Shown: positions 14,658 through 24,117, counted from the first letter of the stretch. The stretch is DNA of 64,000 nt from Desulfovibrio aminophilus (GCF_023660105.1 NZ_JAMHGA010000012.1:341493-405492), one strand, 5' to 3'. The notes: generated by a model from the sequence alone, not told the origin. Numbers and translations are program-made.

Positions 14658-16797
14658 AGCGGCCGCTCTTCCGCACCCAGGCCTCGGCCTCGGCCTCCGG
14701 CACGGGGCGCGAGAACAGGTAGCCCTGGCCGTATTCGCAGCCGAGATCAGCCAGGATGTCGCGTTGCGTCTCGCTCTCGATGCCCTCCGCCACCACGGAG
14801 AGCCCCAGGTTGTGGGCCAGGCCGATGATGGTCCGCACGATCTCCAGGTTCTCCGGCGACGACTCCATGACCCGCACGAAGGACAGATCGATCTTCAGGT
14901 CGTCCAGGGGGAACTTCTGCAGGTAGCCCAGCGAGGAATAGCCGGTCCCGAAGTCGTCGATGCTGAAGCGGATGCCGTCCTGGCGCAGCCGGTGCAGCTT
15001 CTGCACCGAGTTGCGCGGGTTGTCCATGATCGCCGTCTCGGTGATCTCCAGCTTGAGGCTCTCGGGCGTGAGCCCCGAGCAGTTCACGGCCCGCAGCACG
15101 TCCTCGGCCAGGCCGGGCTTGGCGAACTGACGCGCCGAGACGTTCACCGCCAGGCTCAGCTCCCCGGCACGGCCACCGGCTTTCTGCCAGCCCCGCATGA
15201 CCCCGCAGGCCTGGTCCAGGACCCACTGCCCCAGGTCGATGATCATGCCGGTCTCCTCGGCCACGGGAATGAAATCCGCCGGCGACACCGGCCCGCGCCG
15301 GGGATGGGTCCAGCGCAGCAGGGTCTCGAAGCCGCCCAGGCGGCCGTCGCGCAGGGACACGATGGGCTGGAAGGCGAGATGGAACTCGCCGCGCCGCATG
15401 GCCCGCCGCAGATCGTTCTCCAGCCGCAGCGCGGCCACGGCCTGCTCCAGCATGCGTTCGTTGAAGACGTGGAAGCGGTTCTTGCCCCCCTCCTTGGCCT
15501 TGTACATGGCGATGTTGGCGTGGCGGATGAGCTCCTCCGCGCCGACGCCGTCGCTGTCGGCCAGGGCCAGTCCCAGGCTGGCCGAGGTGGTGATCTCATG
15601 GCCGTCGATGAGGAAGGGCTTGCGCATGGCGTCGCGCACCCGCTTGGCCACCTGGATGGCTTCCCGAGGCGATTCAAGGTCCTCAAGCAGGAGGATGAAC
15701 TCGTCCCCGCCGAAGCGGGCCACCAGATCCATGCCGCGCACGCAGCCCAGGATGCGGCGTCCCACCTCCACCAGCAGGAGGTCGCCCCGGGCGTGGCCCA
15801 GGCTGTCGTTGATGATCTTGAACCGGTCCAGGTCCAGGAATACGAGGCCCGCCACGCGTCCCCGGCCGCGCTTGAGCCGCTCCAGGGCCAGGCCCGCGCG
15901 GTCCAGGAGCAGGGTCCGGTTGGCCAGGCCCGTGAGCGGGTCGTGCAGGGCCAGGTGCCGCAATTGCAGCTCGGCCTCCTTGCGGGCCGTGATGTCGCGC
16001 ATGGACAGCCGCCACCCCAGGCTCGCCCCCTTCTCCGGTCCCGGAACCTCGCGGCGGACCACGTTGAGCCAGCGCTGTTCGCCGTCGCTGTTCCTGATGC
16101 GGAAGTCCAGGGTCTCGGCCCGGGAATCACCCAGGAAGCGCCGCACCGTGTCGCGGTCCTCGGCGGCCACGATGCCGTGCAGGAACTCGGGGTCGTCCTG
16201 GAACGCCTGGGGCGGATACCCGGAAATCCTCTCGCAGGAGGGGCTCACGTAGAGCGCCCGGCCGTCGGCGCCGATCCAGGATTCCCAGTCGTGGTTGTAG
16301 TCCGCCACGGTCCGGTAGCGCAGCTCGGACTCCTCCAGGGCGACCTTGGAGGCCTTCAACTCCTCCACGTTGCGCAGCAGCTTGCGGGAGGCGTCCTCCA
16401 GCGCCCGCCGCTGACGGTGAAGCTCCACGAAGACCCGCACCTTGCCGCAGAGCACCTCGGCCTCCACGGGCTTGAACAGGTAGTCCACCGCGCCCAGCTC
16501 GTAACCCCGGAAGACATGCTGCTGCTCCTTGTTGATGGCCGTGACGAAGATGATCGGAATGTGCCGGGTGGCGGGATCGTCGCGCAGGGCCTCGGCCACC
16601 TGGAAACCGTCCATGCCGGGCATCATGACGTCCAGGAGGATCAGGGCCAGATCCTTGCTCTTGGCAATGGCCAGGGCCTCCGGCCCGGACTGGGCCGAAA
16701 GGAACTCCAGGCCGAAGGGCTTGAGCATGCCCTGCAGCAGGCGCAGGTTCATGCGTTCGTCATCCACCGCCAGGATGGGAGTCTTGTCGTTCGCCAT
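14620..16797 (-). CDS. Receiver-PAS-GGDEF-EAL cyclic-di-GMP regulator
   Basis: A 725-residue cytoplasmic response regulator. The receiver (~1-125) has DDER and phosphoacceptor in ILLDVMMPGMDG. A short helical linker leads to a PAS domain (~155-280, SPSCERISGYPPQAF), then GGDEF (~285-445) with an intact RFGGDEF active site. The EAL domain (~460-705) keeps the catalytic residues (ETLLRW, NVSARQF, EITET, DDFGTGYSSL, EGIES), so both diguanylate cyclase and phosphodiesterase activity are possible. No membrane segment is seen. GAGG sits 5 bases before the ATG. No cognate kinase is adjacent, so it is an orphan. A PilZ protein, the usual c-di-GMP receptor, is encoded at 22728. Confidence 0.94.
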   Translation of the reverse strand: MANDKTPILAVDDERMNLRLLQGMLKPFGLEFLSAQSGPEALAIAKSKDLALILLDVMMPGMDGFQVAEALRDDPATRHIPIIFVTAINKEQQHVFRGYELGAVDYLFKPVEAEVLCGKVRVFVELHRQRRALEDASRKLLRNVEELKASKVALEESELRYRTVADYNHDWESWIGADGRALYVSPSCERISGYPPQAFQDDPEFLHGIVAAEDRDTVRRFLGDSRAETLDFRIRNSDGEQRWLNVVRREVPGPEKGASLGWRLSMRDITARKEAELQLRHLALHDPLTGLANRTLLLDRAGLALERLKRGRGRVAGLVFLDLDRFKIINDSLGHARGDLLLVEVGRRILGCVRGMDLVARFGGDEFILLLEDLESPREAIQVAKRVRDAMRKPFLIDGHEITTSASLGLALADSDGVGAEELIRHANIAMYKAKEGGKNRFHVFNERMLEQAVAALRLENDLRRAMRRGEFHLAFQPIVSLRDGRLGGFETLLRWTHPRRGPVSPADFIPVAEETGMIIDLGQWVLDQACGVMRGWQKAGGRAGELSLAVNVSARQFAKPGLAEDVLRAVNCSGLTPESLKLEITETAIMDNPRNSVQKLHRLRQDGIRFSIDDFGTGYSSLGYLQKFPLDDLKIDLSFVRVMESSPENLEIVRTIIGLAHNLGLSVVAEGIESETQRDILADLGCEYGQGYLFSRPVPEAEAEAWVRKSGRFNGSGRPRTGSA

Positions 16798-16969
16798 GAC
16801 CGCCTCGCCGTAACGGGAGGAAGAGTGTTTTCCAACCCATCGTTACACGATTTCAATCTATCGGGAAATGATTTTCGAAAAACTTGTCCTTCTTCGCCTC
16901 GACGCATATCCGCAGGAAACCGGAACGGCGGACGGCCCGGCTTCCGGCCGGTCACGAACGCGCGCATTC

Positions 16970-16998
16970 TTGACTTCCGGTGCGCCTTGTTCCAATCT
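16970..16998 (+). promoter_or_regulatory. Tentative promoter for the ileS operon
   Basis: TTGACT (16970-16975) followed after 17-18 bases by CAATCT/AATCTA. The -35 is good and the -10 weak. The 16798-17057 intergenic region shows no T-box or other riboswitch pattern and no gene. Confidence 0.25.
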
Positions 16999-17057
16999 AT
17001 CGCGCTCCATGCCCGGCCCGTCCGGGCCATTCCCTCGCCACGGAGGCATGACTCGCC

Positions 17058-19868
17058 ATGAGCGATTACAAAGCGACCCTTCGCCTTCCCCAGACCGCCT
17101 TTCCCATGAAGGCCAACCTCAAACAGCGCGAGCCCGAGATGCTCAAACGCTGGGAGGAGCTGGACGCCTACGGCCTCATGCTGGCCGCCAACGAAGGCCG
17201 CCCGGAATACGTGCTCCACGACGGTCCGCCCTACGCCAACGGCAACATCCACATGGGCACGGCCCTGAACAAGATTCTCAAGGACATGGTGGTCAAGTCC
17301 CGCAACATGCAGGGATTCCACGCGGGCTACGTGCCCGGCTGGGACTGCCACGGCCTGCCCATTGAACACAAGGTCGAGCTGGAGCTGAAGAAAAAGAAGA
17401 AGGAGCTGCCCGCCGCGGTGATCCGCAAGCTCTGCCGCGAGTACGCCGCCAGGTGGCTCTCGGTGCAGCGCGGAGAGTTCAAGCGCCTGGGCGTGTTCGG
17501 CGTCTGGGACCGGCCCTACATGACCATGGACCCGGTCTACGAGGCCGCCACGGCGCGCGAGCTGGGCCGCTTCATGTCCAAGGGCTCGGTCTACCGGGGC
17601 AAGAAGCCCGTGCACTGGTGCTGCTCCTGCCACACCGCCCTGGCCGAGGCCGAGGTGGAGTACGCGGACCACACCTCGCCCTCGGTCTTCGTGCGCTTCC
17701 CGCTCACCGACCCAAAAATCCGTGAAATCCTGCCCGAGGCCGACCCGGCCCGGACCTACGCCGCCATCTGGACCACCACGCCCTGGACCCTGCCGTCGAA
17801 CATGGCCGTCGCCGTGCACCCGGAATACGACTACGCCTTCGTCAAGGTCGGCGGCGACGTCTACGTCCTGGCCTCGCGCCTCGTGCCGGTCTGCGCCGAG
17901 GCCTTCGGCTGGACCGAACGCACGGTCCTGGCCGAGGTTCCGGGCAACCGCCTGGACGGCCTGGTCGCCCGACACCCCTTCTATGACCGGCCCTCGCCCG
18001 TGGTCACGGCCGACTACGTGACCCTGGATTCGGGCACGGGCCTCGTGCACACCGCCCCGGGCCACGGCCGCGAGGACTACGAGACCGGCATGCGCCGGGG
18101 CCTGGAGGTGCTCTCGCCCCTGGACGACGGCGGCCGTTTCCTGCCCACGGTGGAGTTCTTCGCCGGGTTGCAGGTCATGGAGGCCAACCCCAAGGTCATC
18201 GAAAAGCTCAAGGAGAACGGCCACCTCCTGCTCCAGGAGAACATCCGCCACTCCTACCCGCACTGCTGGCGCTGCAAGGAGCCGGTCATCTTCCGGGCCA
18301 CGACCCAGTGGTTCATCTCCATGCAGGCCAACGACCTCCGGGCCAAGGCCCTGGAGGCCATCCACGATCAGGTGCGCTGGGTTCCCGCCTGGGGCGAGGA
18401 GCGCATCTCGAACATGATCGAATTCCGGCCCGACTGGTGCATCTCCCGCCAGCGCAACTGGGGCGTGCCGATCATGGCCCTGATCTGCGAGGACTGCGAC
18501 GAGGCCTGGTTCGGCCCGGAGTGGATCGACAAGGTGGTGGCCCATTTCCAGGCCCACGCCACGGGCTGCGACTGGTGGTTCGAGACCCCGGACTCCGAGG
18601 TCGTGCCCCAGGACCTGAAGTGCCCCAAGTGCGGCGGCTCCCATTGGCGTCGCGAGACCGACATCCTGGACGTCTGGTTCGACTCCGGCACGAGCTTCGC
18701 GGCCGTGCTGGAGACCCGGGACGACACATCCTTCCCGGCCGACCTCTACCTGGAGGGCTCGGACCAGCACCGCGGCTGGTTCCACAGCTCGCTGCTGGCC
18801 TCCGTGGGCACGCGCGGCGTGCCGCCCTACAAGGCCGTGCTGACCCACGGCTACGTGGTGGACGGCGAGGGCCGCAAGATGTCCAAGTCCATCGGCAACA
18901 CCATCGCGCCCCAGGAGATCATCGACAAGTACGGCGCGGAAATCCTGCGCCTGTGGACCTCGGCCGTGAACTACCAGGAGGACGTGCGGGTCTCGGACGA
19001 AATCCTCTCCCGCCTGGTGGACGCCTACCGCCGCATCCGCAACACCTGCCGCTTCATCCTCGGCAACCTCGCGGACTTCGAGCCCTCCAAGGCCGTGGCC
19101 CCGACGGACATGCCCGCCCTGGACCGCTACGCCCTGGACCTCGTGCTCAAGGCCCACCGGACCATGCAGCAGGCCTACGCCGACTACGAATTCCACAAGG
19201 TCTACCACACCCTGCACAACCTCTGCGTCACGGACCTCTCGGCCTTCTACCTGGACATCACCAAGGACCGGCTCTACGTGGACGCCCCCGGCGGCCTCGC
19301 CCGCCGCTCGGCCCAGACCGTGCTCTGGCAGGCGCTCATGCTCCTGCTGACCGACATGGCCCCGGTCCTCTCCTTCACCGCCGAAGAGGCCTTCCTGGCC
19401 CTGCCCGAGGCTCTGCGCCCGGGCGTTTCCTCGGTCTTCGCCCTGCGTCACGAACCCCTGGACCCGAACCTGGGCAAGGAGGAGCGCGAGCGCTGGGAGA
19501 CGCTGCTGGCGGTCCGCGCCGAGGCCTCCAAGGCCGTGGAGCCGTTGCGCCAGGCGGGCAAGGTCGGCCATTCCCTGAGCACGGCCCTGACCCTGTACGC
19601 GCCGGAGATGACCCGCCAGGCCCTGGCCGGATTCTCTCAAGCTGAACTTGAGGAAATCTTCATCGTCTCCAAGGTGGCCCTGGCCGACGACGGGCAGGCC
19701 CCGGCCGACGCCTTCGCCTCCGCCGAGGTGGAGGGGCTGCGGGTCTCCGTGGGGAACGCGCCCGGCGGCAAGTGCGAGCGCTGTTGGAAATACTCCGAGA
19801 AACTCGGCGCGGACGGCCCGGCCGACGTTTGCCCGCGCTGCGCGGCCGTGCTCAAGGCCATCGGCTGA
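17058..19868 (+). CDS. ileS: Isoleucyl-tRNA synthetase
   Basis: A 936-residue class I synthetase charging tRNA-Ile. The HIGH-type motif is GNIHMGTAL (HMGT at ~65-68) and the KMSKS motif is [11 protein letters not shown] near residue 607. The connective (CP1) editing domain lies between them ([20 protein letters not shown]). A C-terminal zinc-binding module has [10 protein letters not shown]...CPRC. Length matches the bacterial enzyme. It starts an operon: lspA begins 2 bases after its stop, the common ileS-lspA arrangement. Confidence 0.98.
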   Translation: MSDYKATLRLPQTAFPMKANLKQREPEMLKRWEELDAYGLMLAANEGRPEYVLHDGPPYANGNIHMGTALNKILKDMVVKSRNMQGFHAGYVPGWDCHGLPIEHKVELELKKKKKELPAAVIRKLCREYAARWLSVQRGEFKRLGVFGVWDRPYMTMDPVYEAATARELGRFMSKGSVYRGKKPVHWCCSCHTALAEAEVEYADHTSPSVFVRFPLTDPKIREILPEADPARTYAAIWTTTPWTLPSNMAVAVHPEYDYAFVKVGGDVYVLASRLVPVCAEAFGWTERTVLAEVPGNRLDGLVARHPFYDRPSPVVTADYVTLDSGTGLVHTAPGHGREDYETGMRRGLEVLSPLDDGGRFLPTVEFFAGLQVMEANPKVIEKLKENGHLLLQENIRHSYPHCWRCKEPVIFRATTQWFISMQANDLRAKALEAIHDQVRWVPAWGEERISNMIEFRPDWCISRQRNWGVPIMALICEDCDEAWFGPEWIDKVVAHFQAHATGCDWWFETPDSEVVPQDLKCPKCGGSHWRRETDILDVWFDSGTSFAAVLETRDDTSFPADLYLEGSDQHRGWFHSSLLASVGTRGVPPYKAVLTHGYVVDGEGRKMSKSIGNTIAPQEIIDKYGAEILRLWTSAVNYQEDVRVSDEILSRLVDAYRRIRNTCRFILGNLADFEPSKAVAPTDMPALDRYALDLVLKAHRTMQQAYADYEFHKVYHTLHNLCVTDLSAFYLDITKDRLYVDAPGGLARRSAQTVLWQALMLLLTDMAPVLSFTAEEAFLALPEALRPGVSSVFALRHEPLDPNLGKEERERWETLLAVRAEASKAVEPLRQAGKVGHSLSTALTLYAPEMTRQALAGFSQAELEEIFIVSKVALADDGQAPADAFASAEVEGLRVSVGNAPGGKCERCWKYSEKLGADGPADVCPRCAAVLKAIG

Positions 19869-19870
19869 AC

Positions 19871-20365
19871 ATGAAACGCCGCTATCTCGTCGCCCTGGCC
19901 CTGACCCTCACGGTCCTGATCCCGGACCTGATCACCAAGGCCGTGGTCCAGGCCAAGCTGGAACTCTGGGAGTCGCGCACCGTGATCCCGGGGTTCCTCG
20001 ACCTCGTGCACGTGACCAACAAGGGCGCGGCCTTCGGCTTCCTGAACCGGGTGGACATCACTTGGCAGACCGCCTTCCTGGTGGCCGTGACCTTGCTGGC
20101 CGTGGGCGTCATGGTCCATCTCCTGCGCCAGGCCTCGGACCAGGAGACCTTCCTGGTCGCCGGGCTGGGGCTCATCCTGGGCGGGGCCCTGGGCAACCTG
20201 GTGGACCGTCTGCGCTACGGGGAGGTCGTCGACTTCCTGGACTTCTACGTGGGCGACTGGCACTGGCCCGCGTTCAACGTGGCCGACATCGCCATCACCC
20301 TGGGCGCGTTCTGCCTGCTCATCTCCCTGTACCGGAAAAAGCCGCATGCATCCCGTTCTCGTTGA
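19871..20365 (+). CDS. lspA: Lipoprotein signal peptidase (SPase II)
   Basis: A 164-residue inner-membrane aspartyl protease that cleaves diacylated prolipoproteins before the modified cysteine. Four membrane helices are recognisable. The conserved motifs are VTNKGAAFGFL, GGALGNLVDRLRYGEVVDF with the first catalytic Asp, and FNVADIAI with the second. The ATG at 19871 is placed 2 bases after the ileS stop. Its 3' end overlaps lgt by 20 bases, so synthesis of the two lipoprotein-processing enzymes is coupled. Confidence 0.97.
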   Translation: MKRRYLVALALTLTVLIPDLITKAVVQAKLELWESRTVIPGFLDLVHVTNKGAAFGFLNRVDITWQTAFLVAVTLLAVGVMVHLLRQASDQETFLVAGLGLILGGALGNLVDRLRYGEVVDFLDFYVGDWHWPAFNVADIAITLGAFCLLISLYRKKPHASRSR

Positions 20366-21107
20366 CCTGGGCTTCGTGACCATCCACACATACGGGGTGT
20401 TCATCGCCCTGGCCTTTCTCGGGGGCGTGGGCTGGACCTGGCTGGAGGCCCGGCGCAAGGGGCTCGAGGCCGGCCGCGTCGTGGACCTGGCCTTCGCGGT
20501 GTTCGTGGGCGCGCTGGTGGGCGCGCGGCTGCTCTACGTCCTGCTCTACCTGCCCCACTACCTCGAACATCCCTTGGAAATCCTCATGTTCTGGGAGGGC
20601 GGCATGGTCTTTTCCGGCGGGGCCGCGCTGGGCGGCTGGCTGGGCTGGCGCGTGGCCCGCGGACACGGCATGCCCGTGTCGCCCTGGCTGGACGCCGCGG
20701 CCCCGGGCCTGGCCCTGGGCGAGGCCATCGGCCGCCTGGGCTGCTTCTCGGCCGGCTGCTGCTACGGCCAGCTCTGCGCCATGCCCTGGGCCGTGACCTT
20801 CACCGACCCGCGCTCCCTGGCCGTGCCCCTGAACATGCCCCTGCACCCCACGCAGATCTACCACAGCCTGTCCGGCCTGCTGACCTTCGGCCTGCTCCTG
20901 GCCCTGCGCGGCCGCCTGGAACGGCGTCCGGGCAGCCTCATGGGCCTGTTCCTGGTGCTGTTCTCCCTGGCGCGCTTCGCCGTGGAGTTCTTCCGGGCCG
21001 ACTTCCGGGGCGGACTCGGCCCGTTCAGCGTGACCCAGGCGGTCTACGCCGTCTTCCTCTGCCTGGGCCTGTACCTCATGACCCGCAAACATTCCGTACG
21101 GAGTTGA
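20346..21107 (+). CDS. lgt: Prolipoprotein diacylglyceryl transferase
   Basis: A 253-residue polytopic inner-membrane enzyme that transfers diacylglyceryl from phosphatidylglycerol to the lipobox cysteine. Family signatures: N-terminal THTYGVFIALAFL-like helix, GEAIGRLGCFSAGCCYG with the essential Arg region, FTDPRSLAVPLN, HPTQIYHSLSG and the C-terminal FAVEFFRADFRG. It overlaps lspA and precedes a small membrane protein and a lipoprotein gene that would be its own substrate. Confidence 0.97.
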   Translation: MHPVLVDLGFVTIHTYGVFIALAFLGGVGWTWLEARRKGLEAGRVVDLAFAVFVGALVGARLLYVLLYLPHYLEHPLEILMFWEGGMVFSGGAALGGWLGWRVARGHGMPVSPWLDAAAPGLALGEAIGRLGCFSAGCCYGQLCAMPWAVTFTDPRSLAVPLNMPLHPTQIYHSLSGLLTFGLLLALRGRLERRPGSLMGLFLVLFSLARFAVEFFRADFRGGLGPFSVTQAVYAVFLCLGLYLMTRKHSVRS

Positions 21108-21110
21108 GCC

Positions 21111-21335
21111 ATGTTTCCCCTGCCGAACCTGAGCACCGAACAATGGATCATGATCTTCGGCCCGCTGGGGCTCTTCGTCTGCATCAGCCTGTTCTCCATC
21201 TGGGACGCCTTCCGCCGGGAATTCCCGTCCATCCTGGAAAAGATGGCCTGGATCCAGCTTTCCGTGCTGGTTCCCTTTTTGGGCGGAGTGGCGTATTTAA
21301 TTTTCGGAAGAAAAAGGGGGCAGAAAATTCGATGA
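21111..21335 (+). CDS. Small membrane protein of PLDc_N type
   Basis: A 74-residue protein with two hydrophobic helices and the PLDc_N signature (SIWDAF, then MAWIQLSVLVPFLGGVAYLI and a GRKRG tail). This module is the membrane-anchoring N-terminal part of cardiolipin synthase-like enzymes but also occurs alone. No phospholipase catalytic HKD motif is present, so it is not an enzyme by itself. It lies 3 bases after lgt and overlaps the next gene by 4 bases. Confidence 0.75.
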   Translation: MFPLPNLSTEQWIMIFGPLGLFVCISLFSIWDAFRREFPSILEKMAWIQLSVLVPFLGGVAYLIFGRKRGQKIR

Positions 21336-22210
21336 AGACCACCATCCGCACCACCGTCGGCCTGGCCGCCCTGGCCGCCCTCATGACCCTGGCCCCGGGC
21401 TGCGCCTCGCGCCAGGACGTCCAGACCCTGGACCAGCGCAACCGCCAGACCATGCAGGAAGCCCGCGACCTGTACAAACAGCTCGAGGAGCAGATCGCCG
21501 TGGCCCGCGAGGAGGCGCGCAAGAGCAGCGCCCCGATGCAGGCCAAGCAGGCCGACATCTGGGCCGAGGTCGAGTCCCTCAAGACCGAGGTGGCCACCCT
21601 CAAGGGCCAGATGGACACCATGAACATGCGCATGGCCCCCCAGGGCGGCGCGGACCTGGCCCAGCTCGACGAGCGGGTCAAGGCCATCGAGCTGGCCCTG
21701 GAATCCCAGTTCGCCGTGGACCTCGGCAAGGGCGCCAAGGCCGCCGCCACCGCTCCGGCGGCTCCGGCCCAGGCCCAGCAGGAGCAGGCCGCCCCGGCCC
21801 AGAACGCCGAGGCCGCCGCTCCGACCCAGGACCCGGCCGACGCCCTCTACGCCAAGGGGCTCAGCGCCTTCAAGGAACGCAAGTACGACGAGGCCCGCCG
21901 CGACTTCGCCGAGTTCGTGACCACGTTCAAGAAGCACTCCCTGGTGCCCAACGCCATCTTCTGGCAGGGTGAATGCTATTACCAGCTGGGCGACTACGCC
22001 AAGGCCGTGCTCGCCTACCAGGACGTGATCGACAAGCACAAGGACAGCCCGAAGTACCGCTCGGCCCTGCTCAAACAGGGAATCTCCTTCTACAAGATGG
22101 GCAAGGACAAGCCGGGCAAGATCATCCTCCAGGAGCTCATCGACAAGAATCCCGGCACGGCCGAGGCCAACCGGGCCAAGCAGTTCCTGGCCGATCCGAA
22201 GAAGAAGTAA
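21332..22210 (+). CDS. CpoB/YbgF-like TPR lipoprotein
   Basis: A 292-residue exported lipoprotein: signal peptide with lipobox LAPGC (modified Cys24), a long coiled-coil region (~30-110, with repeated Lys/Glu/Gln heptads), an Ala/Pro/Gln-rich linker (~135-170), and three TPR units at the C-terminus (LYAKGLSAFKERKYDEARRD, FWQGECYYQLGDYAKAVLAY). This order is that of CpoB/YbgF, which works with the Tol-Pal complex during outer-membrane constriction. ATG 21332 overlaps the previous stop (ATGA). No tol or pal genes are nearby. It depends on lgt and lspA encoded just upstream for maturation. Confidence 0.85.
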   Translation: MKTTIRTTVGLAALAALMTLAPGCASRQDVQTLDQRNRQTMQEARDLYKQLEEQIAVAREEARKSSAPMQAKQADIWAEVESLKTEVATLKGQMDTMNMRMAPQGGADLAQLDERVKAIELALESQFAVDLGKGAKAAATAPAAPAQAQQEQAAPAQNAEAAAPTQDPADALYAKGLSAFKERKYDEARRDFAEFVTTFKKHSLVPNAIFWQGECYYQLGDYAKAVLAYQDVIDKHKDSPKYRSALLKQGISFYKMGKDKPGKIILQELIDKNPGTAEANRAKQFLADPKKK

Positions 22211-22258
22211 GCCGGTTCCGGGCGCCCCGCGCGTCGGCGAGCCGCACATAGAGGAATC

Positions 22259-22717
22259 ATGAGCGCCACCGTCAGCTCCGAAGTCCAGAAGGGCTTCCGC
22301 AAGATCGTCTATCTGACCTTCCCCCCGGGGATTTCCAGCCGTCCCGTGGTCTGCAACCTGGCCCGCCTGTTCGACCTCTCCTTCAACATCCTGAAGGCCG
22401 AGATCAGCCCCCGCCAGGAAGGCACCATGACGCTGGAGATCAGCGGGCTGGAGACCGACTTCCACAAGGGCGTCAACTACCTCAAGGAGAACAGCGTCCG
22501 CATCACTCCGGTGGCCCAGAAGATCTTCCGCGACGAAGACTCCTGCATCCACTGCGGCGTGTGCACGGCCATGTGCCCCACCGGGGCCCTGTCCGTGGAC
22601 AAGGGCACCCGCAAGGTGCTCTTCGAGGTGGACAAGTGCTCGGCCTGCGGCCTGTGCACCCGGGTCTGCCCGGTGCGGGCCATGGCCGTGGACCTGGACG
22701 AGAACGGACGCCAGTAA
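22259..22717 (+). CDS. NIL-domain 2[4Fe-4S] ferredoxin
   Basis: A 152-residue soluble protein: an N-terminal NIL domain (~10-85, the small ACT-like domain also found at the end of methionine ABC ATPases) and two 4Fe-4S motifs, CIHCGVCTAMCPTGAL and CSACGLCTRVCPVRAM. Proteins with this architecture have been implicated in direct homocysteine formation from aspartate semialdehyde and sulfide in methanogens and Desulfovibrio, together with a DUF39 protein. That partner is not in the window, so the role is transferred from family knowledge. GAGGAA precedes the ATG. Co-transcription with the upstream lipoprotein operon is possible (48-base gap). Confidence 0.85.
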   Translation: MSATVSSEVQKGFRKIVYLTFPPGISSRPVVCNLARLFDLSFNILKAEISPRQEGTMTLEISGLETDFHKGVNYLKENSVRITPVAQKIFRDEDSCIHCGVCTAMCPTGALSVDKGTRKVLFEVDKCSACGLCTRVCPVRAMAVDLDENGRQ

Positions 22718-22727
22718 GGAGAGCCGC

Positions 22728-23243
22728 ATGGAGCAGGAACAGCGCGCCTATTCCCGTGTCGCCGCCCAGCTCAGGGCCCACGGCCGCCGTTGCGATTCGC
22801 CGGACGGCCCGCCGCTGTTCCGCACCGCCACGCGCAGGGACGGCTCCACCCTGGCCGCCCGCCTCTCCACCACCTCCATGCCCGAGGGCCTGGTGGACTT
22901 CCTGGTGGAGATGGACACCAAGCTGGACCAGATCCTCGCCGGACAGCGCCAGGACCTCATCCGCCAGGATTTCCCCCTGGAGCTGGACGTCCGGGAGATA
23001 TCCGGCGCGGGCGTGCGGTTCCGCTCCGAGGAGCCCCTGGCCGACGGGCAGATTCTCGAGGTCGTCATCGTGCTCACCCAGTTTCCCCTGCGCCTGGCCT
23101 CGGCCATCGGCCGGGTGCGCGGCATCGAGGACGGGCTGCACCGCTTCGAGTTCACCCATATCCGGGAACACGACCTGGAGAGCATCGTGCAGTTCGTGTT
23201 CCAGGAACAGCGCGAGGAAATCCGCAACCGCAAGTGGAGTTGA
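22728..23243 (+). CDS. PilZ-domain protein (c-di-GMP receptor candidate)
   Basis: A 171-residue soluble protein. Residues ~80-165 resemble a PilZ-type beta barrel, with FPLELDVREISGAGVRFRS (the D-x-S-x-x-G half of the c-di-GMP site, here EISGAG) and a following barrel strand GQILEVVIVL. The other half, the RxxxR motif, is not clear in front of it; RQDLIRQDF is the nearest candidate. Binding of c-di-GMP is therefore plausible, not certain. It is 10 bases after the NIL ferredoxin and ends before a good intrinsic terminator that separates it from the CheZ gene. Confidence 0.7.
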   Translation: MEQEQRAYSRVAAQLRAHGRRCDSPDGPPLFRTATRRDGSTLAARLSTTSMPEGLVDFLVEMDTKLDQILAGQRQDLIRQDFPLELDVREISGAGVRFRSEEPLADGQILEVVIVLTQFPLRLASAIGRVRGIEDGLHRFEFTHIREHDLESIVQFVFQEQREEIRNRKWS

Positions 23244-23269
23244 ACATCTTTCCGCGATCCGTGCGGAGC

Positions 23270-23302
23270 GCGGGGAACCGTCCGGGTTCCCCGCTGTGTT
23301 TT
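23270..23302 (+). terminator. Intrinsic terminator after the PilZ gene
   Basis: GCGGGGAACC (23270-23279) pairs perfectly with 23285-23294 around a 5-base loop, followed by TGTGTTTT. The next gene (CheZ-like) starts only 19 bases later, so attenuation or partial read-through is likely. Confidence 0.65.
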
Positions 23303-23320
23303 GAGCCACGCGAGGTGCCC

Positions 23321-24046
23321 ATGCAGTCCAAGGACGACATTCTCAAATCCCTGCTGGAAAAGGTGTCCGAGCAGATGGCCGCGGACCTCAAGCAGACCAT
23401 CGCGGCCGCCGTGGAGAAAGAGATTTCCCGCAGCCTCTCATCGGCCCTCCTGGAAGGCGAATTCTACCGCCGGGTCAACGAGGACCTGCAGGACAGCCTC
23501 AAGGACATCTACCGCGAGATCAAGACCGCCAAGGAAGCCAAGCCCCTGCCCGCCTCCATGCAGGACCCCGACGCCCTGATCAACAAGGCCTCGGACCAAC
23601 TGGACGCGGTGCTGCGCACCACGGAGAAAGCCGCCGAGGAGATCATCGAGATCGTGGAGAAGCTCCAGGACATGCAGGCCTCCCTGGGCCAGGTCATCCG
23701 GGCCTTCGACTCCGGCGGGGTCAAGAAGGAGGATCGCCAGCGGCTGGTCGAGATCAACGAGACCCTGGGGCAGGACCTGATGCGCATCATGACCACCCTC
23801 TCCTTCCAGGACCTCACGGGCCAGCGCATCAAGATCATCATCGAGACGATCAAGAAGATCGAGGCCATCGTGCTGGACGTGTACATGTCCACCGGGCTCA
23901 TGATCCAGGCCCGCGAGCAGCAGCCGGAAAAGGACTTCGACTCCATCGAGGCCGAGGCCAAGGACCGCATGAGCACCCTCAAGGGCCCCCAGGAAGGCAC
24001 GAACCAGGGCGCGGTGGACGACCTGTTGGCCCAGCTGGGCATGTAG
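23321..24046 (+). CDS. cheZ: CheZ-type CheY-phosphate phosphatase
   Basis: A 241-residue, mostly helical protein. The CheZ active-site signature SFQDLTGQRI is at residues 161-170, with the catalytic pair D164 and Q168 spaced as D143/Q147 in E. coli CheZ. A long four-helix-bundle hairpin surrounds it, and the C-terminal DDLLAQLGM resembles the CheY-docking tail peptide of CheZ. It would dephosphorylate CheY and set the flagellar switching rate. ATG 23321 is preferred (GAGG 5 bases upstream). It is separated from the PilZ gene by a terminator and is not in a flagellar operon here. The only other chemotaxis gene in the window is a cheW at 40063. Confidence 0.9.
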   Translation: MQSKDDILKSLLEKVSEQMAADLKQTIAAAVEKEISRSLSSALLEGEFYRRVNEDLQDSLKDIYREIKTAKEAKPLPASMQDPDALINKASDQLDAVLRTTEKAAEEIIEIVEKLQDMQASLGQVIRAFDSGGVKKEDRQRLVEINETLGQDLMRIMTTLSFQDLTGQRIKIIIETIKKIEAIVLDVYMSTGLMIQAREQQPEKDFDSIEAEAKDRMSTLKGPQEGTNQGAVDDLLAQLGM

Positions 24047-24071
24047 ACGCCCCTTGGCGGCCAAGCGGATC

Positions 24072-24105
24072 AGGGCCGTTCCGGGAAACCGGGGCGGCCC
24101 TTTTT
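24072..24105 (+). terminator. Intrinsic terminator after cheZ
   Basis: A 13-bp stem (24072-24084 with 24089-24101, two G-U pairs) closes a GAAA tetraloop and is followed by TTTTT. A strong factor-independent terminator on the plus strand. Confidence 0.9.
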
Positions 24106-24117
24106 CATTGGGGAACG

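Noticed and set aside
16820..16900. Flagellar sigma-28 promoter for the GGDEF-EAL gene
   Set aside because: A CCGATA-like -10 exists on the minus strand, but the nearest TAAAGTTT-like -35 is about three bases too far away.
16798..17057. T-box or other riboswitch upstream of ileS
   Set aside because: No T-box AGGGTGGNACCGCG-like element or specifier structure could be found; the region is just AT-rich spacer.
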